Source of the DNA: Candidatus Woesearchaeota archaeon
GTDB lineage: Archaea > Nanobdellota > Nanobdellia > Woesearchaeales > WJIZ01
Direction: 5' to 3'
Assembly (NCBI GenBank): GCA_018303125.1
Contig: JAGVYS010000005.1
Span: 1 to 46,201, forward strand
Length of the DNA stretch: 46,201 nt
Every line of letters starts with the position of its first letter. Positions within the stretch are counted from its first letter, which is position 1. The position numbers and the translations under genes were made by a program. Positions 37,671 to 46,201 of the stretch are shown piece after piece. The notes beneath the pieces were generated by a model. It was not told the origin of the DNA, did no database searches, and worked only from the letters and a program-made list of their open reading frames with translations.

Positions 37671-38577
37671 AGAATTCGAGATTATAAGGAGAATTGCAAA
37701 GAAGCCTAAGAGTAAACATGTAGTCAGTGGGATAGGCGATGACGCAGCTGTTATAGACATAGGTAAGAGGTATTTGCTCCTTACTACCGATTCCCAAGTT
37801 GAAGGAATACATTTCAAAAAAGAGTGGTTTACAGCTGAGCAAGTCGGCATAAAGGCTGCAGAATCAAATATCTCAGACATCCTATCAATGAATGGAACTC
37901 CTTGCCATGCGATGGTAAGCCTCATACTCCCGAAAGAAACAGAAAAAAGATTTGTCATAGAGATGTACAGGGGCATTAGAAAATCATTCTCAAGATACCA
38001 TTGCGACATAGTTGGAGGAAACATCTCGGAAGGAAAAACATTTTCAGTTACAATATCCCTGACAGGTTATGCGAAAAAAGAAAGCATAAAGATGAGAAGC
38101 GGTGCGAGGAATGGTGATTTCATAGTAATCAATGGCTATCCTGGAGAGAGCCTTGCAGGATTTATGCTGCTCAAAAAAGGGATTAAAGGATATGATAAGA
38201 TAAAAAAAGGCCATCTTGAGCCGCATGCTTATCCCGTAGATGTTAAATCACTCCCTTTCATAAACGCAATGATAGATACGAGCGATGGCATAATTGGTGA
38301 TTTGAGACACATCTGCGATGAGAGCAGATGCGGCGCGATATTATACAAGGGCAAGCTGCCCATAAGCAATAATGTTGCCAAAGCAGGAGAGCTTCTTGGA
38401 GAAAATCCGTATGACCTTGCAATTTCAGGTGGCGAAGATTACAGGATGCTTTGCACAGTTCCCGGGAAGCACATAAGCAAGGTCAAGGGTTTCGTGATAG
38501 GTGAAATAACAAGAAAGAGAGGTATCAAAGTTATAGGGGGAAGTGCGCCAAGAAGCTATGAGCATTTCCAGAAATGA
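37663..38577 (+). CDS. thiL: Thiamine-monophosphate kinase
   Basis: GIGDDAAVIDIGKRYLLLTTDSQVEGIHF, GGNISEGKTFSVTISLTG, MIDTSDGIIGDLRHI, ISGGEDYRMLCTV. Start at internal ATG overlapping the tenA stop. Confidence 0.95.
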   Translation: MDREFEIIRRIAKKPKSKHVVSGIGDDAAVIDIGKRYLLLTTDSQVEGIHFKKEWFTAEQVGIKAAESNISDILSMNGTPCHAMVSLILPKETEKRFVIEMYRGIRKSFSRYHCDIVGGNISEGKTFSVTISLTGYAKKESIKMRSGARNGDFIVINGYPGESLAGFMLLKKGIKGYDKIKKGHLEPHAYPVDVKSLPFINAMIDTSDGIIGDLRHICDESRCGAILYKGKLPISNNVAKAGELLGENPYDLAISGGEDYRMLCTVPGKHISKVKGFVIGEITRKRGIKVIGGSAPRSYEHFQK

Positions 38578-39341
38578 TTCAATACATAATTCTTTTCACC
38601 GACTTTAAATCCTGCCTCAAGCGCTGAATGTACAAAAGATATTGCCTTGCTTACAGCATTCTCTATATCCTCGCCTTTTGCAAGGTATGCTGATATCGCA
38701 GAAGACAAAGTGCATCCGGTTCCATGCCCTTCCTTTTTTATCCTCTTATTCTTGAATTCTATAAATCTGCCATCTATATACAATATATCAACGACATCTC
38801 CCGAAAGATGCCCTCCTTTTATCAGGACTGCCTTTGAACCATAAGCTGCTATTTTCCTTGCTGCTTCCTTCATGCCTTTCGAATCAGGGATTTTCACTCC
38901 CGTTATTACCTCGGCTTCAGGTATATTTGGAGTTATTATCATAGAAAGCCCGAAAAGCTCATTCTTCAATGATTCTATGGCGCTGTCCTCAAGCAGCTTT
39001 GCACCGCTTGCTGCAACCATCACAGGGTCAAGCACAACTTTCTTCATTTTGTGCTTCGTTATTGAAGCGGCAACGCACTCTATTATGGCCTTATTAGACA
39101 GCATGCCTATCTTTACTGCATCAGCCCCTATGTCAGACATGACTGCATCAATCTGTGCAGTGATTACGCTCTCAGGGATATTATGGACAGCAGTAACTTC
39201 TATTGTATTTTGGGCTGTTATTGCCACTATAACAGAGCTGCCCCATACCCCCAATGCTGCAAAAGTCTTCAGGTCAGCTTGTATCCCAGCTCCGCCCCCA
39301 GAATCAGAGCCTGCTATTGTTAGTGCCTTGAATTTGGCCAT
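38556..39341 (-). CDS. thiD: Hydroxymethylpyrimidine/phosphomethylpyrimidine kinase
   Basis: [69 protein letters not shown]. Confidence 0.96.
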   Translation of the reverse strand: MAKFKALTIAGSDSGGGAGIQADLKTFAALGVWGSSVIVAITAQNTIEVTAVHNIPESVITAQIDAVMSDIGADAVKIGMLSNKAIIECVAASITKHKMKKVVLDPVMVAASGAKLLEDSAIESLKNELFGLSMIITPNIPEAEVITGVKIPDSKGMKEAARKIAAYGSKAVLIKGGHLSGDVVDILYIDGRFIEFKNKRIKKEGHGTGCTLSSAISAYLAKGEDIENAVSKAISFVHSALEAGFKVGEKNYVLNHFWKCS

Positions 39342-39422
39342 TTTGATGTGGATTGCTTAATAATTTAAATTGCTTTTCAGCAAATCGGTAGGTTTATAAA
39401 ATGTTTTACAACACGCAAAGTT

Positions 39423-39734
39423 ATGAAGAAAATAGGCGGATTTAATAGGAAGACAAGGTCAAAATTCAAGAAGCATGCTAGGGATAAGGGAAAGATTTCA
39501 CTATCAAGATATCTGCAGGTTTTCCAGCCCGGGGATAAGGTTATGCTTGCTATTGAACCTGCTTTCCATAAGGGAAGATATCATCCAAGATTTATGGGAA
39601 AGGTCGGCACTATTATTGGAAAGCCTGGAAAATGCTATGAAATAAAGATATCAGATAGTGACAAGGAAAAAACATTAGTTGTGCACCCGGTGCACCTAAG
39701 GAGTGCAAATGTCATCCCCAAAAGTAATAAATGA
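39423..39734 (+). CDS. rpl21e: 50S ribosomal protein L21e
   Basis: GGFNRKTRSKFKK, F.PGDKVML.IEPAFHKGRYHPRFMGKVGTIIGK. Confidence 0.95.
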   Translation: MKKIGGFNRKTRSKFKKHARDKGKISLSRYLQVFQPGDKVMLAIEPAFHKGRYHPRFMGKVGTIIGKPGKCYEIKISDSDKEKTLVVHPVHLRSANVIPKSNK

Positions 39735-40053
39735 AAAACCTATGAGCCTCTCTGAGGTCAAGGTAGAGATAGAGAATATCAAAAAGCGTGACAAGGAGCT
39801 TGGCTTCAGGACGCAGAAAACAGATGAATACTTACAGCATTTTGTGCAGAATGACACAAAAAAGCTTTCTGATTCCTTGCACAAGCTTGAAATAGCAAGG
39901 CTAAAGGAAGAGCATATTGCAAAGATTGCGGACTTACTTCCGAAAAGCATGGAGGACCTTAAGGGAATCCTGCAGGGATACACCCTGACGGTTACCAAGG
40001 AAAACATGAAGAAGATAGTTGATGAAGTCAACAAATTCCTAGAAAAGGCTTAA
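39709..40053 (+). CDS. rpoF: DNA-directed RNA polymerase subunit F (Rpb4)
   Basis: VINEKPMSLSEVKVEIE...TDEYLQHF...KIADLLPKSMEDLKGIL; conserved position after L21e. Confidence 0.88.
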   Translation: MSSPKVINEKPMSLSEVKVEIENIKKRDKELGFRTQKTDEYLQHFVQNDTKKLSDSLHKLEIARLKEEHIAKIADLLPKSMEDLKGILQGYTLTVTKENMKKIVDEVNKFLEKA

Positions 40054-40416
40054 TTATTGCTTAGACCTATCCACTAATTCTATAAATGATGTCAAAGCCA
40101 TTCTTACAAGCTCATTATTAGTATGAGGAGATTGTGAAAAGTCGGCAAGATATATTGATTTTCCTTTATCGGCAAGTTCGAAATAAACACAAAAGCCTGT
40201 ATTGCCATTCAAATATCCTGAATATCCGATTAAACCAGGTGCTATAGAGGGTGGAGAAAATCTGGTTTGACAAGTAGCGCCCATGAGTTTATCTGCACTT
40301 ACTGTGGGATTTTCAAAGCTAGATAGTAAAGATGGTTCTATTGTCTGTCCCATAATGTAGGATAGCCTATTGGCAAGGCTCCCATAATCCATTAATTGTG
40401 CATCGCTGTTTGGCAT
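40054..40416 (-). CDS. Hypothetical protein
   Basis: Uninterrupted ORF; no family recognised. Confidence 0.5.
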   Translation of the reverse strand: MPNSDAQLMDYGSLANRLSYIMGQTIEPSLLSSFENPTVSADKLMGATCQTRFSPPSIAPGLIGYSGYLNGNTGFCVYFELADKGKSIYLADFSQSPHTNNELVRMALTSFIELVDRSKQ

Positions 40417-40516
40417 CAGGATAGGGTTTTAGAGACAGTTATATATTAATTTTGGAATGAGTGTAGAAACATTTAAAAATAAGGTTCCCAATCATAGATA
40501 CTAGGGGGTTAGGGTA

Positions 40517-41074
40517 ATGGACGGAATAAAGGAAGAAAAAGTTGTAGTGCTGGACTTCCTGCCAAATGGCTATCCTTTTGACACGAGACCAAGCCACCTG
40601 AAAAACCCTGTTGCCCAGGCTATAGGAAAGGAGCATTTCGTTCTTCTTGAGCTTGTTCCTAAGAAAGGAGTATACTTGCAACCTCATGAAGATGCATATA
40701 TAGGAGAAGGGAAGAGGGATAAGATACATCATATAATAGGCAAGCTTCCGATTTCAAAGCTGACCCAGACAGCAGTATCAGAGCTATCTTTCGTGATAAT
40801 GGAATCAATAAGGGCAAATGAGAAAAGGTTCATTGAGTTCTTCAACAAGTCTGTGCCGCTAAGCACCAGGATGCACCAGCTTGAGCTCCTGCCGGGCCTT
40901 GGAAAGAAGCACATGTGGCAGATAGTAGAGGCAAGAAAAGAAAAGGAGTTCGAGAGCTTTGAGGATATAAGGAAAAGGGTAAAGCTGATGCCTGACCCAG
41001 AGAAGGTTGTCCAGAAAAGGATACTGAAGGAGCTGGAAGGAAAAGAGAAGCATAACCTATTCGTTGACTTCTGA
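40517..41074 (+). CDS. DUF655 family protein (HhH-type nucleic-acid-binding)
   Basis: VVVLDFLPNGYPFDTRP, LHQLELLPGLGKKHMWQIVEARKEKEFESFEDI; archaeal L21e-rpoF-DUF655 neighbourhood. Confidence 0.9.
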   Translation: MDGIKEEKVVVLDFLPNGYPFDTRPSHLKNPVAQAIGKEHFVLLELVPKKGVYLQPHEDAYIGEGKRDKIHHIIGKLPISKLTQTAVSELSFVIMESIRANEKRFIEFFNKSVPLSTRMHQLELLPGLGKKHMWQIVEARKEKEFESFEDIRKRVKLMPDPEKVVQKRILKELEGKEKHNLFVDF

Positions 41075-41116
41075 ATCCATAAATTATAAATATCTGTTGG
41101 CTTTTGTAATTCAAGA

Positions 41117-42088
41117 ATGGTAATAGACAGTTCAAATATGAAAAAAGTTCTGCTTGATTTCCCAAAGCAATGCAGGGAAGCCCTCTCATTGTCAAGTGGG
41201 ATAAAGGCCCATGACAGCATCAAGAGCATACTTGTCATGGGTTTGGGTGGCTCTGGTATAGGCGGTGACATTCTGAAATCCATAATGTCCAAGACATCCA
41301 TACATGTTGATGTTGTCAAGGATTATGACATACCTAACTCTGTTGACGAAAATACCCTTGCCTTTGCAGTAAGTTATTCGGGAAACACAGAGGAAACTCT
41401 CAGTGCTGTTACAGAGGCAAAAAACAGGGGAGCAAAGATAATAGCTATAACATCTGGTGGAAAGCTCTCTGAAATTACCGATACTATAATCAGAGTCCCT
41501 ACAGGGCTCCAGCCAAGGAATGCGGTAGGGTACCTCTTTTTCCCTATGGTTGGTGTACTTTACAATTCAGGCATCCTGGATGTAAAGAACAGTGACATGA
41601 ACGAGATGGTAAAAGTTTTGTCAGATTCTGCATATTTCGACGAGAAAGGAAATGAAATCGCGAAAAAGATAAGGGACAAGACACCAATAATCTACAGCTC
41701 ATCTTTCTTTGGGCCTTGCGCGTACCGCTTTAAGTGCGAAATCAACGAGAATTCAAAACATCCTGCATACCACCATGTCTTTCCTGAACTGTGCCACAAC
41801 GAGCTTGTTGGATACAAGGGCATGGAGAAAAGCAGGTTCATTGTCATTCTAATGAAGAGCAACTCAGACCACGAAAGGATAAGGAAAAGGATGGACATAT
41901 GCAAAGAAATATTCGGGGAAAGACTGGAAGTGGAAGAGATAACTGCCCTTGGGACATCAATATACTCAAAGATTTTCTCGCTTATATATCTAGGTGACTG
42001 GGTCTCATACCATCTGGCACTGTTAAACAGGATAGACCCTACACCAGTAGAGGTAATTGAAGACCTTAAGAGAAAGCTTGTTGAGTAA
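41117..42088 (+). CDS. Bifunctional phosphoglucose/phosphomannose isomerase (SIS domain)
   Basis: VMGLGGSGIGGDIL, AVSYSGNTEETL, ...HNELVGY. Confidence 0.92.
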   Translation: MVIDSSNMKKVLLDFPKQCREALSLSSGIKAHDSIKSILVMGLGGSGIGGDILKSIMSKTSIHVDVVKDYDIPNSVDENTLAFAVSYSGNTEETLSAVTEAKNRGAKIIAITSGGKLSEITDTIIRVPTGLQPRNAVGYLFFPMVGVLYNSGILDVKNSDMNEMVKVLSDSAYFDEKGNEIAKKIRDKTPIIYSSSFFGPCAYRFKCEINENSKHPAYHHVFPELCHNELVGYKGMEKSRFIVILMKSNSDHERIRKRMDICKEIFGERLEVEEITALGTSIYSKIFSLIYLGDWVSYHLALLNRIDPTPVEVIEDLKRKLVE

Positions 42089-42164
42089 AGCATTTTCTTT
42101 TGCGGCTACAATTTTTTGTAGCAATTAGGGAAATATTTATATAGCTCAAATGCGAAAAAGAGCA

Positions 42165-42340
42165 TAAACCAAAAAAAAAGGGATGGATAATTCGGTTACC
42201 CTGAAAAGGATGCGAATCATCTAAGCCTCTGTCATATGCCCGCAATTAATACGGAGTCTGGACTATAACTCTCCGTAAGAAACCAGCATTTGTCAAGCTT
42301 CGCCCGATGACGCGAGAAAGATAACCTTTAAAACAAATTG
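42165..42340 (+). ncRNA. Possible structured RNA or long structured leader, unidentified
   Basis: Strong TATA-like ATATTTATATAG (~42133) with no ORF; hairpins ACGGAG...CTCCGT (around 42251-42277), GATG-CGAAT-CATC, and a possible long-range GGTTA/TAACC closing pair. Confidence 0.35.
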
Positions 42341-42415
42341 AGAGGTTAAGACTGAGTCGATAATTGTTTGAGGCACTCTCTCACCGAGTCCAGTTCCCTT
42401 TTGGGGTTTTCTTGT

Positions 42416-42544
42416 ATGGCAAAGAAAAAAAAGAAGGCAGCAAAAAGGCCCAAGAGCCTTAAAAGAAAAAAGAGCAGGAAAAGCAAGGAATCAAAGGTAA
42501 GAAAACTTATCGCTCTCGCCAAGAGAAGAAAGAAGAAAAGGTAA
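42416..42544 (+). CDS. 42-aa hyperbasic (Lys/Arg-rich) small protein
   Basis: Manual translation: MAKKKKKAAKRPKSLKRKKSRKSKESKVRKLIALAKRRKKKR*; 25 of 42 residues are K/R. Absent from the ORF track because of size. Confidence 0.6.
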   Translation: MAKKKKKAAKRPKSLKRKKSRKSKESKVRKLIALAKRRKKKR

Positions 42545-42603
42545 TTTTCTTCAATCTGCCTCAAAGTAGACATGTTTTTAAACGTAAAAAACTTCCGCTT
42601 GTA

Positions 42604-44673
42604 ATGCTCCTGAAAACTCTCAGGATGGAGAACATAAGAAGCTATGACAATGCATGCATAGACTTTCCTCAAGGTTCCATTCTCCTTGCAGGAGACATAG
42701 GCTCAGGCAAATCTACAATTCTTCATGCAATTGAATTCTCACTGTTCGGCCTGAAGCTGGGTGAGCTTTCAGGAAGTGACCTGCTCAGGCATGGAAAAAA
42801 TCATGGCTCTGTTGAGCTCTCACTTGAAGTTGACAAAAATGAGATTACAGTAAAGAGGACTCTAAGGAGGGTAAAGGATAAAATAGGACAAGGACCAGGA
42901 TATATTATCATCAATGGCACAAAGCAGGATTTAATGCCAAAAGAGATAAGGGCAAAAGTCTACGAGCTGCTTAATTATCCCTCTTCGCTTCTTTCAAAGA
43001 ACCATGACCTGATATACCGCTACACTATCTACACACCGCAGGAACACATGAAAAGGATAATATCTGAAAACAGGGAAATCAGGCTCGATACTCTAAGGAA
43101 AGTTTTCAGCATAGACAAGTACAAACGCATAAGGGAAAATGCCTCCCTCTATTCCAGGCAGCTCAGGGATTCAGCCAGCAGAATGGAAGGAATCATATCT
43201 GACTTGGACAAAAGAACAGGAGAAATGGCCGAGGCAGAGAAAAAGCTGAATTTGCTGTCAATAAAAAAGAATTCGATAAGCAGTGTAGTGGCAGAAAAGG
43301 CAATGGTAGTCTCTTCTGCCAGGGAAAGACTAGCCGTACATGAAGAATCCATAAGGCATCTGATGGAGTGCAAAAAAGAAATAGCTGTACTTGAAGCAGA
43401 GTTGTCCTCTCTTTTGAGAAAAAAGGAAGATTGCAATAAGGATTCGGTAAGGCTTGAAGCGCAAATATCTGCCCTAAGAGAAGAGCTGAAGAGCTATGAT
43501 GCCACATCAGTATCAGGAAATCTGAATGCCAAGGATATGGAAAAGCGCTCAATTGAGAGATTTATAGCCGAGCTCAGGGAGACAAAATCGCTGCTCCTGG
43601 GAAGGGTAGAACAGATTGGCGGACAGGCAAAGAAGGTCAAGGATATATCAGAGTGCCCACTATGCCTCCAAAGCGTCCCGCATGAACACAAAAGCAGCAT
43701 CATTGCTTCTGCAGAGGAATCAATCACAAGCATAAGGAAAGAAGTATCGCGCCTAGAACAGGAAGAGGGAACAGCAAAGGCTAGGCTAATCATAGCATCG
43801 GAGGAATACAGGATACTGTTGGAAAAGGATTCTATTGGCAGGGCACTGAAGATAAAAAAGCAGGTTGCTGATGAAAAGAAAGCTTCAATGAATAAGCTCC
43901 TCAAAGATTCAGAATCATGCGGCATAAGAATAGATGAGATAAGCAGAAAGAAAGTTGATTTATCTACCAGAATTGAAAACCTTTCCGGGGCAGAAAAGGA
44001 ATACCTATCTGAAAAATCATCTTTTAATTTCCTCCTCACTGAGGAAAAAAAGTTGGAAATATCTCTTGCAGAGTGCTCAAAGGAATTGGAAGGGGTATCC
44101 TCATACTATGAGGCGATCAATAAAGAGGTTGCAGAAAAGCAAATTATAAGGGAACAGTTAATTAGCATTGCATCTCTCCGCAATTTCCTTGAGACAGGAT
44201 TTTCTAAACTTGTAGATTCAATAGAAAAGCACGTTTTCATGGTCGCTTATAATGAATTCAATTTCTGCTTCCAGAATTGGTTCAGCCTGCTGCTGGAAGA
44301 CGGCAGCATAGCATCAAGGCTTGATGATTCTTTCTCTGTAATTATTGAGCAGAACGGCTACGATGCAAGCGTTGATGGGCTTTCCGGTGGAGAGAAAACA
44401 TGCGTTGCCCTTGCATACAGGCTATCGCTTAACAAGGCAATCAATGACATAATGTCGGGGATAAGGACAAAGGGGCTGATAATACTTGATGAACCAACAG
44501 AGGGCTTCTCTTCAGAGCAGCTTGACAGGGTCAGGAATGTCCTGAATGAGCTCAATATGAAGCAGACAATAATAGTGTCCCATGAGGAAAAGGTGGAAGG
44601 ATTTGTTGACTCTGTGATAAGGGTAAGGAGAGGTCCATCAGGTTGCAGCGAAATAGAAAGGAAAACAATTTAA
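42604..44673 (+). CDS. rad50: Rad50-like SMC/ABC ATPase
   Basis: MLLKTLRMENIRSYDNACIDFPQGSILLAGDIGSGKSTIL; zinc-hook CPLC; VDGLSGGEKTCVALAYRLSL; LIILDEPTEGF. Confidence 0.92.
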   Translation: MLLKTLRMENIRSYDNACIDFPQGSILLAGDIGSGKSTILHAIEFSLFGLKLGELSGSDLLRHGKNHGSVELSLEVDKNEITVKRTLRRVKDKIGQGPGYIIINGTKQDLMPKEIRAKVYELLNYPSSLLSKNHDLIYRYTIYTPQEHMKRIISENREIRLDTLRKVFSIDKYKRIRENASLYSRQLRDSASRMEGIISDLDKRTGEMAEAEKKLNLLSIKKNSISSVVAEKAMVVSSARERLAVHEESIRHLMECKKEIAVLEAELSSLLRKKEDCNKDSVRLEAQISALREELKSYDATSVSGNLNAKDMEKRSIERFIAELRETKSLLLGRVEQIGGQAKKVKDISECPLCLQSVPHEHKSSIIASAEESITSIRKEVSRLEQEEGTAKARLIIASEEYRILLEKDSIGRALKIKKQVADEKKASMNKLLKDSESCGIRIDEISRKKVDLSTRIENLSGAEKEYLSEKSSFNFLLTEEKKLEISLAECSKELEGVSSYYEAINKEVAEKQIIREQLISIASLRNFLETGFSKLVDSIEKHVFMVAYNEFNFCFQNWFSLLLEDGSIASRLDDSFSVIIEQNGYDASVDGLSGGEKTCVALAYRLSLNKAINDIMSGIRTKGLIILDEPTEGFSSEQLDRVRNVLNELNMKQTIIVSHEEKVEGFVDSVIRVRRGPSGCSEIERKTI

Positions 44674-44696
44674 ACACTCTTTTCTGGATAATTTCG

Positions 44697-45920
44697 ATGA
44701 ACAGGCTGTATGCCCATATCCTTGCAATAATAATCTATACGTCCATTGTTATGGCTGCAGGTGGTGGCGGAGGCTCAAGCAGCTCAGGCTCCGGTAGCAG
44801 TTCCTCTGGCTCTGGCGATTCTTCTTCCGGCTCTGATTTCTATTTTAGCTCTCCTATTTGCGACGATACAGGCAAGGTAACTTTCAGGCAAAAGCCTTCT
44901 ATAAAGCCAGTAATTGCAGAAATAGGCTCAGCCAATGTCCAGATAAAGGGAATATGGGAAGGAACTGAATTCATATCAGAGGAGGCTGAAGCAAATGAGA
45001 AGGGTGAATACATAATAAGGGATGCTGTTAACGGTGACAGAAAATTCGAATGTCCCGGACTGAGTTTTAGCTGCAGGATGGTGAATATAAGCATAGGCAA
45101 GTGCACATATTCCAATAAGGGCACAAAGGCACCTTTTAAGCTTGAAGGTCCAAAAACATCCAAGGACAGCCTGAAAATCAAGTTTTCTTTCCCTGATTCA
45201 CCTGTCCTTTCCTATTCAAAAGGAATAAAGTCATCAGAATTGGACAGCTTAAGGATAACCGATGAAGGCCTTTCGCTTTACAGCATTGATGCACCGATAT
45301 ATACAGAATCATTGATGCAGATTTCATATGAAGGCTGCCTTGGAAACTATTATGTCTATTCCCAAATAAAATGCACAGAAGATGAGCCTGCTTCTGAGAA
45401 GAAGGGCTCTGAGCTTAAGTGTGGAGGCTATCTGGACATAGAGGATAGGGTAGGGTGCAGGATAAGCCTAAGGGAAGAAAAATCAAAAGAATACGAGAAC
45501 TTCTTTCCTGAAGAATGCATGGCAAGGGATGACTGGAAAGAATGCCTTAAGGTTTACCAGTCCGTACAAAAATGTTGGAGCTTTCCAAATGGCAATGAGA
45601 GAATTAGCTGCGTCAAGGGACAGCTTGACCTGGGAGATATAGCAAAAGAGAAAGATTCATGCAGCGATAAAAATTGCCTCGCCATGCTTAGAGAGAAGAT
45701 TTACTCGCTTATAAAATTCAGGCTCTACAATCTTGAGGAGGAAGCAGAAATCCTTATGGAAGATGGGGAGCTTGAGAGAAATGACCTCATTGACTTTGTT
45801 GTAAGGATGGAAAAGACCAAGCTTGCCTTCAACAATGCAAAAACAAAAGCAGATAGGAAAGCAGCCATACTTAAAGCCAGTGAAGCCTGGAAAGGATTGG
45901 TTGCGAAGGTGAAAAAATGA
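44697..45920 (+). CDS. Secreted protein with Gly/Ser-rich low-complexity linker
   Basis: Signal-like MNRLYAHILAIIIYTSIVMAAG then GGGGSSSSGSGSSSSGSGDSSSGS, then a Cys-containing extracellular-type region. Start at internal Met. Confidence 0.7.
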   Translation: MNRLYAHILAIIIYTSIVMAAGGGGGSSSSGSGSSSSGSGDSSSGSDFYFSSPICDDTGKVTFRQKPSIKPVIAEIGSANVQIKGIWEGTEFISEEAEANEKGEYIIRDAVNGDRKFECPGLSFSCRMVNISIGKCTYSNKGTKAPFKLEGPKTSKDSLKIKFSFPDSPVLSYSKGIKSSELDSLRITDEGLSLYSIDAPIYTESLMQISYEGCLGNYYVYSQIKCTEDEPASEKKGSELKCGGYLDIEDRVGCRISLREEKSKEYENFFPEECMARDDWKECLKVYQSVQKCWSFPNGNERISCVKGQLDLGDIAKEKDSCSDKNCLAMLREKIYSLIKFRLYNLEEEAEILMEDGELERNDLIDFVVRMEKTKLAFNNAKTKADRKAAILKASEAWKGLVAKVKK

Positions 45921-46093
45921 GATGCCTTATTGCCTTAGCCCTGATTTTCCTTGTGGCCTGTTCTCCTGTTGCAGATGTTGAGCCTGAAGAAGAAGTATTG
46001 GTTGAGGAGAATGCCTCAGCTGAGCAGGAAAGCATAAAAAATCTTTATGACGGGCTGGATGAAGCAATGAATGAGCTTGACCTTGTTGAATAA
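45917..46093 (+). CDS. 58-aa acidic lipoprotein
   Basis: Manual translation MRCLIALALIFLVACSPVADVEPEEEVLVEENASAEQESIKNLYDGLDEAMNELDLVE*; lipobox LVAC; ATGA overlap with the preceding gene. Confidence 0.7.
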   Translation: MRCLIALALIFLVACSPVADVEPEEEVLVEENASAEQESIKNLYDGLDEAMNELDLVE

Positions 46094-46117
46094 GTCATGC
46101 CATTGTAAAAACTAAAA

Positions 46118-46161
46118 GGGCGGCTATCTGAAGGTTGAAACCTTCAGCGTTTCCGCCGCCC
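46118..46161. other. Strong two-tier hairpin at the window edge
   Basis: Outer stem GGGCGGC (46118..46124)/GCCGCCC (46155..46161); inner stem CTGAAGGT-TGAA-ACCTTCAG (46128..46147); asymmetric internal loop TAT / CGTTTCC. Confidence 0.6.
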
Positions 46162-46201
46162 ACGAAATTCAAAACCCCATTAAACTCTTCTGTTCTCTTG
46201 T

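Noticed and set aside
42165-42340. Assignment of the structured segment as RNase P RNA, SRP RNA or TPP riboswitch
   Set aside because: None of the diagnostic conserved sequences I know for these RNAs is visible; left as unidentified.
44757-44835. Gly/Ser codon-repetitive stretch as a possible CRISPR-like or tandem repeat
   Set aside because: No conserved repeat/spacer periodicity; it simply encodes a Gly/Ser linker behind a signal peptide.
1-46201. A mobile element, prophage, CRISPR-Cas or anti-phage defence island
   Set aside because: No transposase, integrase, phage structural genes, cas genes, repeat arrays or known defence signatures were seen; the window is mainly housekeeping and biosynthetic.

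Overview
This 46.2 kb window reads as ordinary, gene-dense archaeal chromosome. Archaeal markers include ribosomal protein L21e, Rpb4/RpoF, DUF655, ZPR1, SepF, a TrmB-family regulator, a ThiR-like HTH-ThiN regulator, Rad50, and pilin-like N-termini of the 'KKGALELSIN' type. A DPANN-like lineage is my inference and is not proven. I see no CRISPR array, IS element, prophage or recognisable defence island. Four loci stand out. (1) A complete histidine pathway is packed into six overlapping ORFs, including two three-domain fusions (HisG-HisC-HAD and HisA-HisI-HisE). It lies directly downstream of a tRNA-His(GTG) gene and a PRPP synthetase gene, and the tRNA appears to carry A-1:U73 instead of G-1:C73. 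(2) A thiamine operon uses the bacterial-type ThiF/ThiO/ThiS/ThiG thiazole route plus ThiE, an SSS transporter, TenA, ThiL and a convergent ThiD. It sits behind an archaeal-type HTH-ThiN regulator with a perfect 8+1+8 inverted repeat at its promoter. (3) A signal-peptide-bearing protein looks like an outer-membrane beta-barrel and has a bacterial-type C-terminal alternating signature. It is divergent from a TrmB-like regulator, with a CCCTGTACAGGG palindrome between them. (4) Elements the ORF track misses include a 42-aa hyperbasic protein with a structured-looking upstream region, a 58-aa lipoprotein, a possible 41-aa leaderless ORF, and several strong hairpins. All assignments come from reading motifs by eye; no database search or folding program was run.
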